The notes beneath the pieces were generated by a model, which saw only the letters and a list, made by a program, of their open reading frames with translations, was not told where the DNA came from and did not search any database. A program made the translations under genes and the position numbers. Of a stretch of DNA of 17,606 nt, positions 1 to 7,974 are shown piece by piece (within the stretch, counting starts at the first letter, position 1; each line of letters begins with the position of its first letter). Source of the DNA: Parvularia atlantis (taxonomy: Eukaryota; Opisthokonta; Rotosphaerida); contig CALSCO010001696.1 of assembly GCA_943704415.1 (NCBI GenBank), positions 1 through 17,606 on the forward strand, in the 5' to 3' direction.

Positions 1-69
1 GTGACGTGCCTTAATCATAACTGACTTTCAGTTAAGATTCACGCAAGTAACTGAAAAAGCGCTGAGTAA

Positions 70-1329
70 GCGCGATGCCGGAACACGGATGATCCGGATC
101 TGCCCTCGCTCGTCGCTGCCGCGCACAAGGCGCCCTTCGGCCGCGGCCGCGACACCGTCGTCGACACCGCCGTGCGCGACACGTGGGAGATCGCGCCGGC
201 CGGCTTCACCATCACCAACCGCGCATTTGACGCGGCCGTGGTGGCGGCGGTGCGCCACGTCGCGAACGCGTTCGGCCTGCCCACGAACGAGGTTGCGCAC
301 GTGCCGCACAAGCTGCTCGTGTACGAGCCGGGATCGCACTTCGCGCCGCACGTGGACTCGGAGAAGCAGCCGGGCATGTTTGCCACGCTGGTGGTCGAGC
401 TGCCGTCGGTGTACACGGGCGGCGAGCTGGTGGTGTCGCACGCGGGCGTGAGCAAAACGTTCTGCTACGGTGACGGGCTGCACGCGCGCTACGTCGCATT
501 CTTCGCCGACTGCGTGCACGAGTTCCGCCCGCTCGCCTCGGGCTACCGCGTCGTGCTTACCTACAACCTGGTGCTGCGCGACGTGCCTGCCGAGTCTGTC
601 GAAGCGGACGATGGCCATCACACGAGCGCGACCGTCGTCCTCCCGACCGCCGCGGCTCGTTTCGATGCGGCCGTGACAAGCCGCAGCGATCCCAAAGAGC
701 TTCGTCGAGGCTTTATGGAGTGGTGCAACGACACGAGCGCGGACGCACCCGACAAGCTTGCCATGCTGCTGGCGCACAAGTACACTGCACAGAGCCTGGA
801 GCTGTGCACCAATGTGCTTAAGGGCCAGGACCGGATGATGTTTGCACAGCTGCTGGACGCCAAGCCGGACACGATCGACGTTTACCTCGCGTTCGTGCGG
901 CTGGACGTTGAGCTCGGCTACGACGGAGATGGTGGAGAGGATGACTACAAGATGGGCAACGTGGAACGCTTCCTGTACCCTGGCAACCTGCAGGCGACCA
1001 AGATTACGCTCGCGAGTGTCAAGCCCATCTGTGGCGCACTTGCCTGGCCTGAGGATCCGGCGGGACTTGTTCTTGGCGTGACGCGGCGGGAAATTCTTGG
1101 CGTGACGCGTTTCGTTGCCATCCAGCCGTCGGTTCAGTGTTCCGGTGCCGAATACACGGGGAATGAGGCGATGCACGGCAGTGCCGAGTACAACCACCTG
1201 GCCATCGTTCTGCGCCGTCGACCGGCTGTCGCGGATGCGTTGAAGTCGAATTCGGCTGAGGCGGACACGAGCGCGGCTGCCAGTGCCAACACCACACGCA
1301 AGTCGCGCAAGCGCAAGAGCCGCGGCTAG
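70..1329 (+). CDS. 2OG-Fe(II) oxygenase (prolyl 4-hydroxylase-like), 5' end incomplete
   Basis: Likely a non-haem iron, 2-oxoglutarate-dependent dioxygenase; the substrate is unknown. The frame is open from 70 to the TAG at 1327-1329. The iron ligands are visible: HVD (His at 349-351, Asp at 355-357), a distal His in CVHEF (517-519), and the co-substrate Arg in GYRVVL (547-549). They lie on the alternating beta-strands expected of the double-stranded beta-helix. A conserved lead-in (KAPFGRG then DTAVRDTWEI) lies before any possible start, and a YTGNE motif followed by HLAIVL lies near the C-terminus, as in eukaryotic relatives. The tail TRKSRKRKSRG resembles a nuclear localisation signal. No in-frame ATG exists between 70 and 172, and stops lie upstream at 22, 52 and 67, so a first exon is missing or lies outside the window. 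Unlike its neighbours, no intron is needed over 1.26 kb. The enzyme class is secure; the substrate and start are not. Confidence 0.85.
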   Translation, partial: ARCRNTDDPDLPSLVAAAHKAPFGRGRDTVVDTAVRDTWEIAPAGFTITNRAFDAAVVAAVRHVANAFGLPTNEVAHVPHKLLVYEPGSHFAPHVDSEKQPGMFATLVVELPSVYTGGELVVSHAGVSKTFCYGDGLHARYVAFFADCVHEFRPLASGYRVVLTYNLVLRDVPAESVEADDGHHTSATVVLPTAAARFDAAVTSRSDPKELRRGFMEWCNDTSADAPDKLAMLLAHKYTAQSLELCTNVLKGQDRMMFAQLLDAKPDTIDVYLAFVRLDVELGYDGDGGEDDYKMGNVERFLYPGNLQATKITLASVKPICGALAWPEDPAGLVLGVTRREILGVTRFVAIQPSVQCSGAEYTGNEAMHGSAEYNHLAIVLRRRPAVADALKSNSAEADTSAAASANTTRKSRKRKSRG

Positions 1330-1741
1330 CGGCGAAAGGGTGAGTGGGCCTGACGGTAACTTGAAGTGACCTTCTGCCAGTGTTTTCTGCGCCGACGAGT
1401 TGGACGTCCTCGGTAAACAGGCCTGGCGCCATTTAGGCATAGGCGTCAGGCGATCCGGCGCTAGTGGTCTTGTCACCGAAGATTTGCTGGCGCCAGCGCT
1501 GGCCTGTGGCGCCAGACGGGCGCCGGCGCTCTGCGGCTGCCCTCACATCATCATGATGGCGCACTCGAGCGCCGGTGCGGTCTGCACGTCGCCACGCAAG
1601 CAGCGTCAGCGCGCGCGGCACGTACACATGAGCGTGCGGGCACGACAAAGCCGAGCATAAAGCATCCGACGCGAACCACGCTGCCCGTGTTGCCTCGCCC
1701 CCGATCGAGACGCGAGTACTATAACAGTAGTGTCACTGCCA
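1330..1741. other. Convergent intergenic spacer, no gene seen
   Basis: This 412-bp stretch separates the stop of the oxygenase gene (+) from the stop of the UPF0658-like gene (-), so it should hold both 3' ends. Short open frames here show no conserved motif. It contains three copies of the 8-bp palindrome TGGCGCCA and a CATAAAG at about 1659 that could serve as a loose polyadenylation hexamer for the plus-strand gene. Confidence 0.6.
1424..1514. repeat. Three TGGCGCCA palindromes
   Basis: The self-complementary octamer TGGCGCCA occurs at 1424-1431, 1488-1495 and 1507-1514. The middle copy is part of a 12-bp perfect palindrome, GCTGGCGCCAGC, at 1486-1497. A further GGCGCC follows at about 1519. 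It lies in the spacer between two convergent genes. A role in transcript termination or protein binding is only a guess. Confidence 0.55.
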
Positions 1742-3317
1742 TCACTGCAGCTGCACTGGCTCGCGCTCTTTCGGCTTGCTTGTGCCGGCGTCTGCGCGCG
1801 CCGCGCCGCACGTGAGAGCGTGTGGGCGGTGAGCAGGCGCGGCGCACAGATGTCCTTGAGGCCCTTGCCAAAGTTGAACATGCACTGGGTCGTGACGAAC
1901 GCCGAGAGGATGGTCACGACGAGGCCGAGCGAGGCTGCGTCACGCGCGTGTGAGCCACGCGCGACATAGGGCCCGAGACGCACCGAAGAGCGTCAGGAAC
2001 CGGCCTGAGCCGACGTACTTGAACGCCTGGTCCGGCTGATAGATGCGGATGATCTTGAAGAGGTAGTAGGCCGCTATGCACACCAGGACGGAGCCCCAGC
2101 TGACGAGCATGCCGAGCGACTCGACGCGCACCTGCGCGGGGTCAGTGCGTGCTCGCGCGCGGTGGGTCGGGCGCGCAGACGCACTGCGTAGTACGCGAGC
2201 ACGACGATGGGCGTCGCGGCGACGATGGCGACGATGGTGAGCGCAAACTCGGGGTCGTTCGAGCGCAGGACGAGGTAGACGAACTGGATCGCAAAGGCGA
2301 TGAAGAAGAACAGGTCAAGCTTGAGGAGCATGACGTGGATCAGGAACGTGCGATACATGGCTAGTCGCGGCGCAGGTGCGCGCCTGAGCCGCCAGCAGTG
2401 CGGCGCGGCGCGGCGCGGCGCAGCAAACTCTGCTTGTCCGGGCTGGCCGTAACCTTGGCGATGAGCTGCGCGCCGACCGAGACGTAGTACTGGTACGACA
2501 TGCCGATGAAGAAGAGCGAAAAGAGGGCGAGGAAGACGATCGTGGCGATGATGATCGGGCCGAGCCGCCCAAACAGTTGGCAGGCTGCATGCAGCGCGGG
2601 TGCACGCGTCGGCTGTGAGCGATCGCGCGCGGACGGACCGCGACGGGGCAAGAGGCGCACCGGCGTTGCACTCGCTGCTGGCAAAATCGAGCGTGCTGTC
2701 GGCCTTGAACACGACGTTGATCGTGCACGGGTTGAGCAAGTCGCGGATCTGGACGTACTGGAGGATGCTGTACGCGAACATGGCCGTGACAAAGCCGGCG
2801 TGCATAAACACCTGCACCGCGCTCTGCTCGTAGTTCTGCGCGTGGGCGACGTCATGAGCAGGGCGCACAGCCACGCACACGGCGCACACGCGGCGCACCG
2901 CCTCGAAGAGCACGTAGACCTGAAAGAGCAGGGCCATGATGAAGATGATGAGGTACACGACGATGCTGCGCGCGTTGTTGACCGTCGCGGACGGCTGTGC
3001 GAGGCGCGGTCGCGCGCGGTTCATCGACGTGCGCAGCGCACGCGCACGCACCTCGCCGCCCGCGGCACACGTGCTCTGCGTCGGCACGACGAAGCTCTGC
3101 GCGCGCTCGCGCGTGAGGCGGATGCAGGCACGTCGGCGAGGCGCGCGCCACGCACCGACTCGGTCGCGCTCAGGTCGATCTGGGCGACGAAGACGCCGGC
3201 GATGGCGGCCTGCAGCGCGATCACAAGCAGCGCCATGAACACGGACACGGCCAGCTGCACGCGCATCGCCGTCGTGAGCTTGAGAATCTGCGCGGACGCG
3301 ACATCATGAGGTGACAT
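1742..3317 (-). CDS. UPF0658-like Golgi multi-pass membrane protein, 9 exons
   Basis: Spliced exons are 3317-3156, 3096-3052, 2994-2890, 2835-2661, 2584-2429, 2360-2185, 2131-1984, 1934-1848 and 1791-1742. They total 1104 nt, giving 367 residues plus TGA. All eight introns (49-76 nt) are GT-AG. The product has about eight hydrophobic segments, near residues 20-44, 78-100, 109-130, 172-190, 220-243, 254-272, 278-300 and 324-345. LLKLDLFFFIAF, a FKIIRIYQ stretch and the C-terminal NFGKGLK match what I recall of the UPF0658 Golgi family, known mainly from fungi, and the length fits. The short tail after GKGLKD is charged and ends VQLQ. Function is unknown; Golgi location is by family analogy. 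The ATG at 3317-3315 is chosen because it precedes the first membrane segment closely. It is divergent from the F-box gene. Family assignment is from memory of motifs. Confidence 0.72.
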
Positions 3318-3509
3318 AAGTCGACCACACCTGCGAGCGACGCGCACCCATGCCATGCCGCCGCCGTCCATCGCGTCCCGCATCGATCCTGCACTCGCGC
3401 ACGCGCCGCGATCAGCACGCTCCTCGCGGCACACAACGCGCAGCAGACACGGCAGACAGCAGCAGACGGCAGATGACTTTCGCAGCATGCGGTGTCAGCG
3501 AATCACAGC
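3318..3509. promoter_or_regulatory. Divergent promoter of the UPF0658-like and F-box genes
   Basis: The two start codons (minus at 3317, plus at 3510) are only 192 bp apart, so both promoters and 5' leaders must share this stretch. No TATA box is obvious. The plus-strand side at about 3429-3475 is rich in CAGCAGAC/GGCAGAC repeats, which may be leader sequence. Confidence 0.55.
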
Positions 3510-4700
3510 ATGGCCGAGGTGTCACCGTACTGCTCGCTGACGACGCTGCCGCGCGAGGTGCTCGTGGTGCACCTGCTGCCGCTGCTGGGCACGCGCGACC
3601 CGCGCGACCTGTGCCGGCTGCTGGCGACGTGCCGTGCGATGCGCTCGTGCGCGGACGAGCCGATGCTGTGGTGCGCGGGCCGCAGCCGATGATGGTGGGA
3701 GATCGCGCTGCTGATCGACGGACGGCCGCGCAGGCACGCGCTGTACCGCGTCTGGGCGCCCGAGGGCTACGAGGCGGCGCTCGGCGGCGTGCTGGGCGAC
3801 GAGGGCCGACGGTGGATGGGCGAGGGGCACGTGTGGCGCGAGCGGTTCAAGGCGGTGTACGCGGCACGCTTCGTCAAGGTCGCGGTCGTGTCGCGCTACA
3901 ACAACGAGTACTGGTGCGACGTCCGCGGCCTCGTCTTCTCGCGCACGAGCCTCAGCGTCCTGTTTCACGTCCACGGCGACAACTCGCTCGGCTGGCTGCA
4001 GATGCCCAACGCGTCGATGCTCTACCGCTACCGTCCGGCCGACGCGCCCGCCACGCCCGCACCGCCGCCTATCGCACCCGCCGAGCCGCAGCCGCCGGCC
4101 GACGTGGGCATGGACGAGGATCAGCAGCAGGCGCCGGAGCAGGAGGTCAACTGGATCGAGGACGGCCAGCCGCCGGCGCCGTTCGAGTCGAGCGGCAGCG
4201 AGAACAACGAAGACGACGATGACGACGAGGGCGTCGAGGACGAGGCGGCGCCAGTGCAGGTGTGGAATCTGCAGGACGAGATCGCGCCGGAGGACCTCGC
4301 AACGGCCGAGGCGGTGGCGGGCACGGCACGGCTGCGGCGCGCATCGCTCGTGTTTCCGCGGCTGCGCAACCCGGCGCGCGTGCCGCGCGAGGCCGCCGTG
4401 CCGGCACTGATCACGCTCGACACCAACCGGCGTGAGAGCGAGATCCGCGGGACGATCGGGTACCACGCCGGGTTCCTGCGCCCGGGCTGGTCGTACCTGT
4501 TTGCGTACGGCGACAACGGCTACTCGAGCGAGCACCTATTCACGCTCACGTCCGAGTTTGTGGCGCAGCACCGGCTCGAGCACATCATGCGCGCCACCAG
4601 CCACGCCCGCCGCCTCTCGCACGTGCTGGACGAGCGCGAGGGTTTTGCCCACGCCCAGCGCCACCTGCACTTTCGCCACGCCGACCGCGTTGATGTATGA
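3510..4700 (+). CDS. F-box protein with acidic linker, 2 exons
   Basis: Exon 1 is 3510-3670 and exon 2 is 3734-4700 (1128 nt, 375 residues). The intron at 3671-3733 is 63 nt, starts GTGCGC, ends GCGCAG, and contains the in-frame TGA (3690-3692) that would otherwise break the gene. Residues about 11-54 form an F-box: LPREVL, leucine-rich helices, LLATCRAMR, and a closing MLW whose Trp codon is split by the intron. F-box proteins usually recruit substrates to SCF ubiquitin ligases through Skp1. The region after it (to about residue 155) is beta-strand-like with no recognised domain. A proline-rich then strongly acidic stretch (SGSENNEDDDDDEG) follows, then an unrecognised C-terminal part. Its stop is 21 bp from the stop of the convergent gene. 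The F-box call is fairly sure; the substrate domain is not recognised. Confidence 0.72.
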
Positions 4701-4721
4701 GAGAGGGAAATGAGAGGCTCA

Positions 4722-6113
4722 CTACTTGGCGTGGCGTGCTGAGCGCCGCGTCGTCGGCGGCGAGGGCTCGGCGGGCTCGGCGGGCTCGGCGGGCTCGGCG
4801 GGCTCGGCCGCTTTGGCCGGTTCGGTCGTGCTCGTGCGGCTACGACGACGTGGTGGGGCGGGCTGATCGGGGACGGCGTCCTCAGTACTTGTGCGGCTTC
4901 GACGGAGCGACGGCGCGGGCTGTTGCTCCTCGGCTGGCTGCTCGGCCGGCGTGTCCTTCGCGGTCGTGCGGCGGCGCGACGGCGCGGGCTGTTGCTCTTG
5001 TGCGGGCTGCTCGACCGCGTCCTCAGCCGTCGTGCGGCGACGTGATGGCACCGGCTGCTGCTCGACAGGCTGCTCGGCGGCGTTCTCAGCGGTCTTGCGA
5101 CGACGCGTCGGTACAGGCGGCTCGTCAGGCTGATCGGTAGCGTCCTCCACGCTCTTGCGACGACGCGTCGGCTTGCTCTCGACGGGCGGCTCAGGCACAG
5201 ACGGCCCGGGCTCGGGCGCGGGCGCGGGTGCGGGCACAGACTGATCGGGCTCGGCGTCTGCGACGGCCGCGCCGTAGCGGCTGGTCGTGCGCCGTCCGGA
5301 CCGCGTCGTCTTGACGGGCTCGGGCGCGGGCTCGGGCGCGTGCACGACGAGAGTCTCAGCGGGCGCGTCGCGCTTGCGCTTGCGCGGGGGCTTGTCCTTG
5401 GGCGCCTTGCGCGGCTGCTCCGCCTGCTGCTCCGCGTCGGACGACGACGACGACGACGACGAGCTGCTGCTGCTGCTGCTGCGGCTGCTCGAGGAGGAGG
5501 AGGATGAAGACGAAGACGAGGCGCGCCGCTTGAGCACGATCGTTCGCTTCGGCGGCGTCTCGACGGGCGACGTGACGGGCGGCTGCTTCTCGATGGGCTT
5601 GGGCGACGTGACGGGCGGCTGCTCGGCCGGCTTTGGCGGCTTCTCGATCTTGGGCGGCGTCGCCTTCTCGACCGGCTTCGGCTGGTCGACCGGCTTCGGC
5701 TGCTGCTTCTCGACGGGCCTCGTTGCCTCGACCGGCTTCGTCTTGTCGACGGGCCTCGTTGCCTCGACCGGCTTCGGCACCGAGAGCGCCGGGCGCGGCG
5801 GGTCGACGATGCGCGCAACGTCGGCGAGCAGCGCCGCGCGCACGTCGCCGGCCGCCAGCCGCTCGTGCACGACGCGCTGCAGCGCCGCGACGTGGCCGTC
5901 CCGCCGCAGCCGCTCGCTCAGCTCGGCGAGGCGCGCGGCGGCCGGAAGATCGGCGAGGCGCGCGGCATCGCCCTCGAGCGAGGCGAGGAACGCCTGCTTC
6001 AGCTGCTGCGCCGCGCCGTCGCCCTGCAGCTGCGCGGCCGCCGCGCGCCGGGCGCGATCGAAGGCGCCGCTCGCCTGCAGCCGCGTGAGCACGTCGTGCG
6101 GTTGCTGCTGCAT
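4722..6113 (-). CDS. BOD1/SHG1-like N-terminal domain with long disordered repeat tail
   Basis: Single exon of 463 residues. The ATG at 6113-6111 is the first real ATG; the open frame extends nine codons upstream only to a GTG. Residues about 5-105 are helical and Ala/Leu/Arg-rich (DVLTRLQASGAFDRAR at the start, VARIVDPPRP at the end). They resemble the BOD1/COMPASS-Shg1 domain, whose members act in histone H3K4 methylation complexes or PP2A regulation. This is a motif-level resemblance only. The rest is low complexity: KPVEATRP-type repeats, a run of about 28 residues almost all Ser (near 5440-5520), a basic patch (KDKPPRKRKRD), six degenerate 20-23-residue units centred on RRR[KT][ST] (4818-5172), a Pro-Ala-Glu run, and a basic end TRRSARHAK. 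Overall charge and patches suggest a nuclear protein. A different protein with a similar helical head is possible. Confidence 0.62.
   Translation of the reverse strand: MQQQPHDVLTRLQASGAFDRARRAAAAQLQGDGAAQQLKQAFLASLEGDAARLADLPAAARLAELSERLRRDGHVAALQRVVHERLAAGDVRAALLADVARIVDPPRPALSVPKPVEATRPVDKTKPVEATRPVEKQQPKPVDQPKPVEKATPPKIEKPPKPAEQPPVTSPKPIEKQPPVTSPVETPPKRTIVLKRRASSSSSSSSSSSSRSSSSSSSSSSSSSSDAEQQAEQPRKAPKDKPPRKRKRDAPAETLVVHAPEPAPEPVKTTRSGRRTTSRYGAAVADAEPDQSVPAPAPAPEPGPSVPEPPVESKPTRRRKSVEDATDQPDEPPVPTRRRKTAENAAEQPVEQQPVPSRRRTTAEDAVEQPAQEQQPAPSRRRTTAKDTPAEQPAEEQQPAPSLRRSRTSTEDAVPDQPAPPRRRSRTSTTEPAKAAEPAEPAEPAEPAEPSPPTTRRSARHAK
4765..4809. repeat. 9-bp tandem repeat (5 units) coding Pro-Ala-Glu
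   Basis: GGCTCGGCG on the plus strand is repeated at 4765, 4774, 4783 and 4792, with an imperfect fifth unit at 4801. Read on the minus strand it gives the (AEP)n run near the C-terminus of the SHG1-like protein. Its purity suggests recent slippage and likely length polymorphism. Confidence 0.85.
4818..5172 (-). repeat. Six degenerate RRR-centred protein repeats
   Basis: Within the SHG1-like gene, six units of about 20-23 residues recur, each with a basic core (TRRRKS, TRRRKT, SRRRTT twice, SLRRSRTS, PRRRSRTS), then an acidic step (VEDA, AENA, AEDA) and a Gln/Pro spacer (EQQPVP). The alternating basic and acidic charge with S/T after Arg suggests phosphorylation sites. This is inferred from pattern only. 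Confidence 0.7.
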
Positions 6114-6131
6114 CTGGATTGCGGAACGGAA

Positions 6132-6164
6132 GTGCGACACGGGTGCGACACGGGTGCGACACAG
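6132..6164. repeat. Three 11-bp direct repeats upstream of the SHG1-like gene
   Basis: GTGCGACACGG occurs at 6132-6142 and 6143-6153, and with one change at 6154-6164. The repeats lie 19 to 51 bp upstream of the SHG1-like ATG, inside the 79-bp gap to the stop of the serine hydrolase gene. The position suits a promoter or leader element, but nothing shows it is bound. Confidence 0.7.
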
Positions 6165-6192
6165 GGCGTTTTTAGCAGCACGCCGCGACGGC

Positions 6193-7788
6193 CTATACGC
6201 CCGGGACGGCCTTGGGCGCGCCCGGGAAGCACGTGAGCATGTCGTTGAGGTAGAGCGAGGCGCGGTAGACGACGTGGCCCGCGAGCGGCGGCATGGCGAA
6301 GCGCACGATCACCAGGTCCTGACGCGGGAAGACGTAGACGTTCTGGTTGCGGAAGCCCGAGGCGTAGAACAGCTGGTCGTCCACGTTGGGCAGGCGCCAG
6401 AAGTGCGCGCCGTAGCGGATCTTGTCGGGCGTGGGCGTGCCCGTGTACCTGCGGCGCGACGGCGTGAGCACACACGGGGCTTCACGAGGGCGCACGCACT
6501 CGACCCAGCCCTCGGGAAGCAGGCGCTCGCCGTCGACCCACACCCCGTCGCGCAGGTAGAGCAGGCCGAAGCGCGCCCAGTCGCGCGGCGTGCCGTAGCC
6601 GTACGCGCCGCCGAGAAAGACACCGTTGGGCTGGTACTCGATGTACATCGAGTTGGCGCTGATGCGGCGGAAGAGCTTGTTCTTGGGCCATTCGTAGTTG
6701 TTCCACTGGCGGTCGCGGCGGTTCTCGAGCACCTCGCGCGACATGATGTAGGTCGAGCCGCTGTTGTAGTTCCAGACCGTGTCGGGCTCCTCGTCGAGCG
6801 GCTGCAGGGCGCACTTGTGCGCGCAGTCGGCGTCAGACCAGAACAGGCAGCCGGTGGAGGGTCCGAGGTCGCCTGCACGCACGCGTATGTGAACACAAGC
6901 GCACCACCGTGCGCGGGGCGTACCGGTCCAGCGCGTGCCCGAGCTCATGCGCAGCATCATGTCGTAGGTGATGTTCTGGCGCGGGTCGTCACGGTCGACG
7001 TACCACTCGGGCACGTCGGCCGGGCGGTAGATGTCGACCAGGCCGTCCTTGACGAGCGTGGCCATGAGCGCTTGGGTGAGGCTCTTGGTCGCGCTCCAGC
7101 CCAGCAGCGCGTTGTCCTTGGTGATGCCGGGGGCGTAGCGCTCGTACACGAGCTCGCCCTTGTAGATGACGACGGTCGCGCGCGGGTTCTGCACGGGCTT
7201 GGCAAAGTCCTCGGCCGTGACACGCTCGAGGCAGTCGAGGTCGACGCCGTCGGGCACGCGCTCGGGGAAGAAGCCGTCACCGAGCGGCCAGGGCACGGCC
7301 GGATCGAGCGGGCGCGGGGCCTGGTCGCCCGTGTCGATCGCGCGGATCTCGGCCTCGCTCAGGCGCTCGACGAGGGTGCAGCCGAGGCCCTGGCGCCAGA
7401 TGGACTTGTACGTCTGGTTGAGCGGGTTGTTGTAGAGGCACATCGCCGTGACCGACTTGTCGACGTAGTCGACCTCGAACGAGACGGCGGCGCGCGGGAT
7501 GTAGCCCAGGTCCTCGGCGTACGCGAGCTCCTCGCTCAGGCCGCTGCCAAACACGGTCGAGCACATCTCCTGCGCCGACCAGCCCGCGCACGTCTTGAGC
7601 CAGGGCGTGTCGGGCTCGAACGCGGCGCCGGTGCGCATCGCCCGCTCGAACCGCTCGAAGCGCCGCACCAGCGGACTCCACTCAGCCCACTCGGCCGCCT
7701 CGGCCGCATCGACATCGTCGTCGTGGGCCGCCGCAGCCGCCACGGCGAGGGCGGCGATCAGGGCGACGACGACGACGACGAGACGCAT
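6193..7788 (-). CDS. Secreted serine hydrolase, beta-lactamase/NylB-like, 3 exons
   Basis: Exons 7788-6924, 6872-6500 and 6448-6193 give 497 residues. Both introns are exactly 51 nt, in frame and stop-free, so an unspliced reading silently adds 17 residues each. Splicing is preferred because it yields TRWTGDLGPSTG and GWVEYTGTPTP, the sequence expected in this family. The first 21 residues (MRLVVVVVALIAALAVAA) are a signal peptide. The catalytic Ser-x-x-Lys is in GWSATKS (Ser232, Lys235) and the Tyr motif is YNSG (Tyr324). The GFRNQ region near the C-terminus takes the place of the third (KTG-like) motif. Class C beta-lactamase-like eukaryotic members hydrolyse amide or ester bonds; the substrate cannot be told here. 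Several Cys residues and an NQT glycosylation sequon fit an exported protein. Confidence 0.86.
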   Translation of the reverse strand: MRLVVVVVALIAALAVAAAAAHDDDVDAAEAAEWAEWSPLVRRFERFERAMRTGAAFEPDTPWLKTCAGWSAQEMCSTVFGSGLSEELAYAEDLGYIPRAAVSFEVDYVDKSVTAMCLYNNPLNQTYKSIWRQGLGCTLVERLSEAEIRAIDTGDQAPRPLDPAVPWPLGDGFFPERVPDGVDLDCLERVTAEDFAKPVQNPRATVVIYKGELVYERYAPGITKDNALLGWSATKSLTQALMATLVKDGLVDIYRPADVPEWYVDRDDPRQNITYDMMLRMSSGTRWTGTPRARWCACVHIRVRAGDLGPSTGCLFWSDADCAHKCALQPLDEEPDTVWNYNSGSTYIMSREVLENRRDRQWNNYEWPKNKLFRRISANSMYIEYQPNGVFLGGAYGYGTPRDWARFGLLYLRDGVWVDGERLLPEGWVECVRPREAPCVLTPSRRRYTGTPTPDKIRYGAHFWRLPNVDDQLFYASGFRNQNVYVFPRQDLVIVRFAMPPLAGHVVYRASLYLNDMLTCFPGAPKAVPGV

Positions 7789-7974
7789 CCAGGTCAGCTG
7801 ACCGCTCGAAGCTCGAAAGTGTGGAGGTGGGATGTGCACCGTGATGTACCGGCTGCACATAGGGCGTATGTCCCTTGACGTGCTGCGCGGGCTTGTGCTC
7901 GTTCGACGCGCGGGATGGTGTTGGTGCGCGCACTTCACAATGGTCGAGACTCATCAGCACCGCGATGAACAGCT
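7789..7974. promoter_or_regulatory. Spacer between cupin stop and hydrolase ATG
   Basis: This 186-bp stretch must contain the 3' end of the cupin transcript and the promoter and leader of the hydrolase gene, both on the minus strand. No TATA box, repeat or small conserved frame stands out. Confidence 0.4.

Noticed and set aside
28-1476. 482-codon minus-strand frame over the oxygenase
   Set aside because: Shadow of the oxygenase gene, which has its iron-binding motifs on the plus strand; the antisense translation has no motif.
3671-3685. A 15-nt ultra-short intron in the F-box gene
   Set aside because: It matches the GT...AG consensus, but removing it leaves the in-frame TGA at 3690. The 63-nt intron solves the frame and matches the usual size.
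3690-3692. TGA recoding (selenocysteine) in the F-box gene
   Set aside because: The stop lies inside a good 63-nt intron, so recoding is not needed.
3522-4535. 337-codon minus-strand frame over the F-box gene
   Set aside because: Shadow frame, Arg/Ala/Val-rich, contradicted by the F-box and acidic linker on the plus strand.
4520-5818. 432-codon Arg/Ser-rich frame resembling an SR protein
   Set aside because: It is a shifted frame of the SHG1-like gene; the RS-like look comes from GC-rich repeats, and it runs through the convergent F-box gene end.
5287-7878. 863-codon open frame on the plus strand
   Set aside because: It is antisense to the SHG1-like and serine hydrolase genes, crosses their introns and the gap between them, and shows only Arg/Val/Ala-rich composition. 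High GC leaves the opposite frame free of stops.
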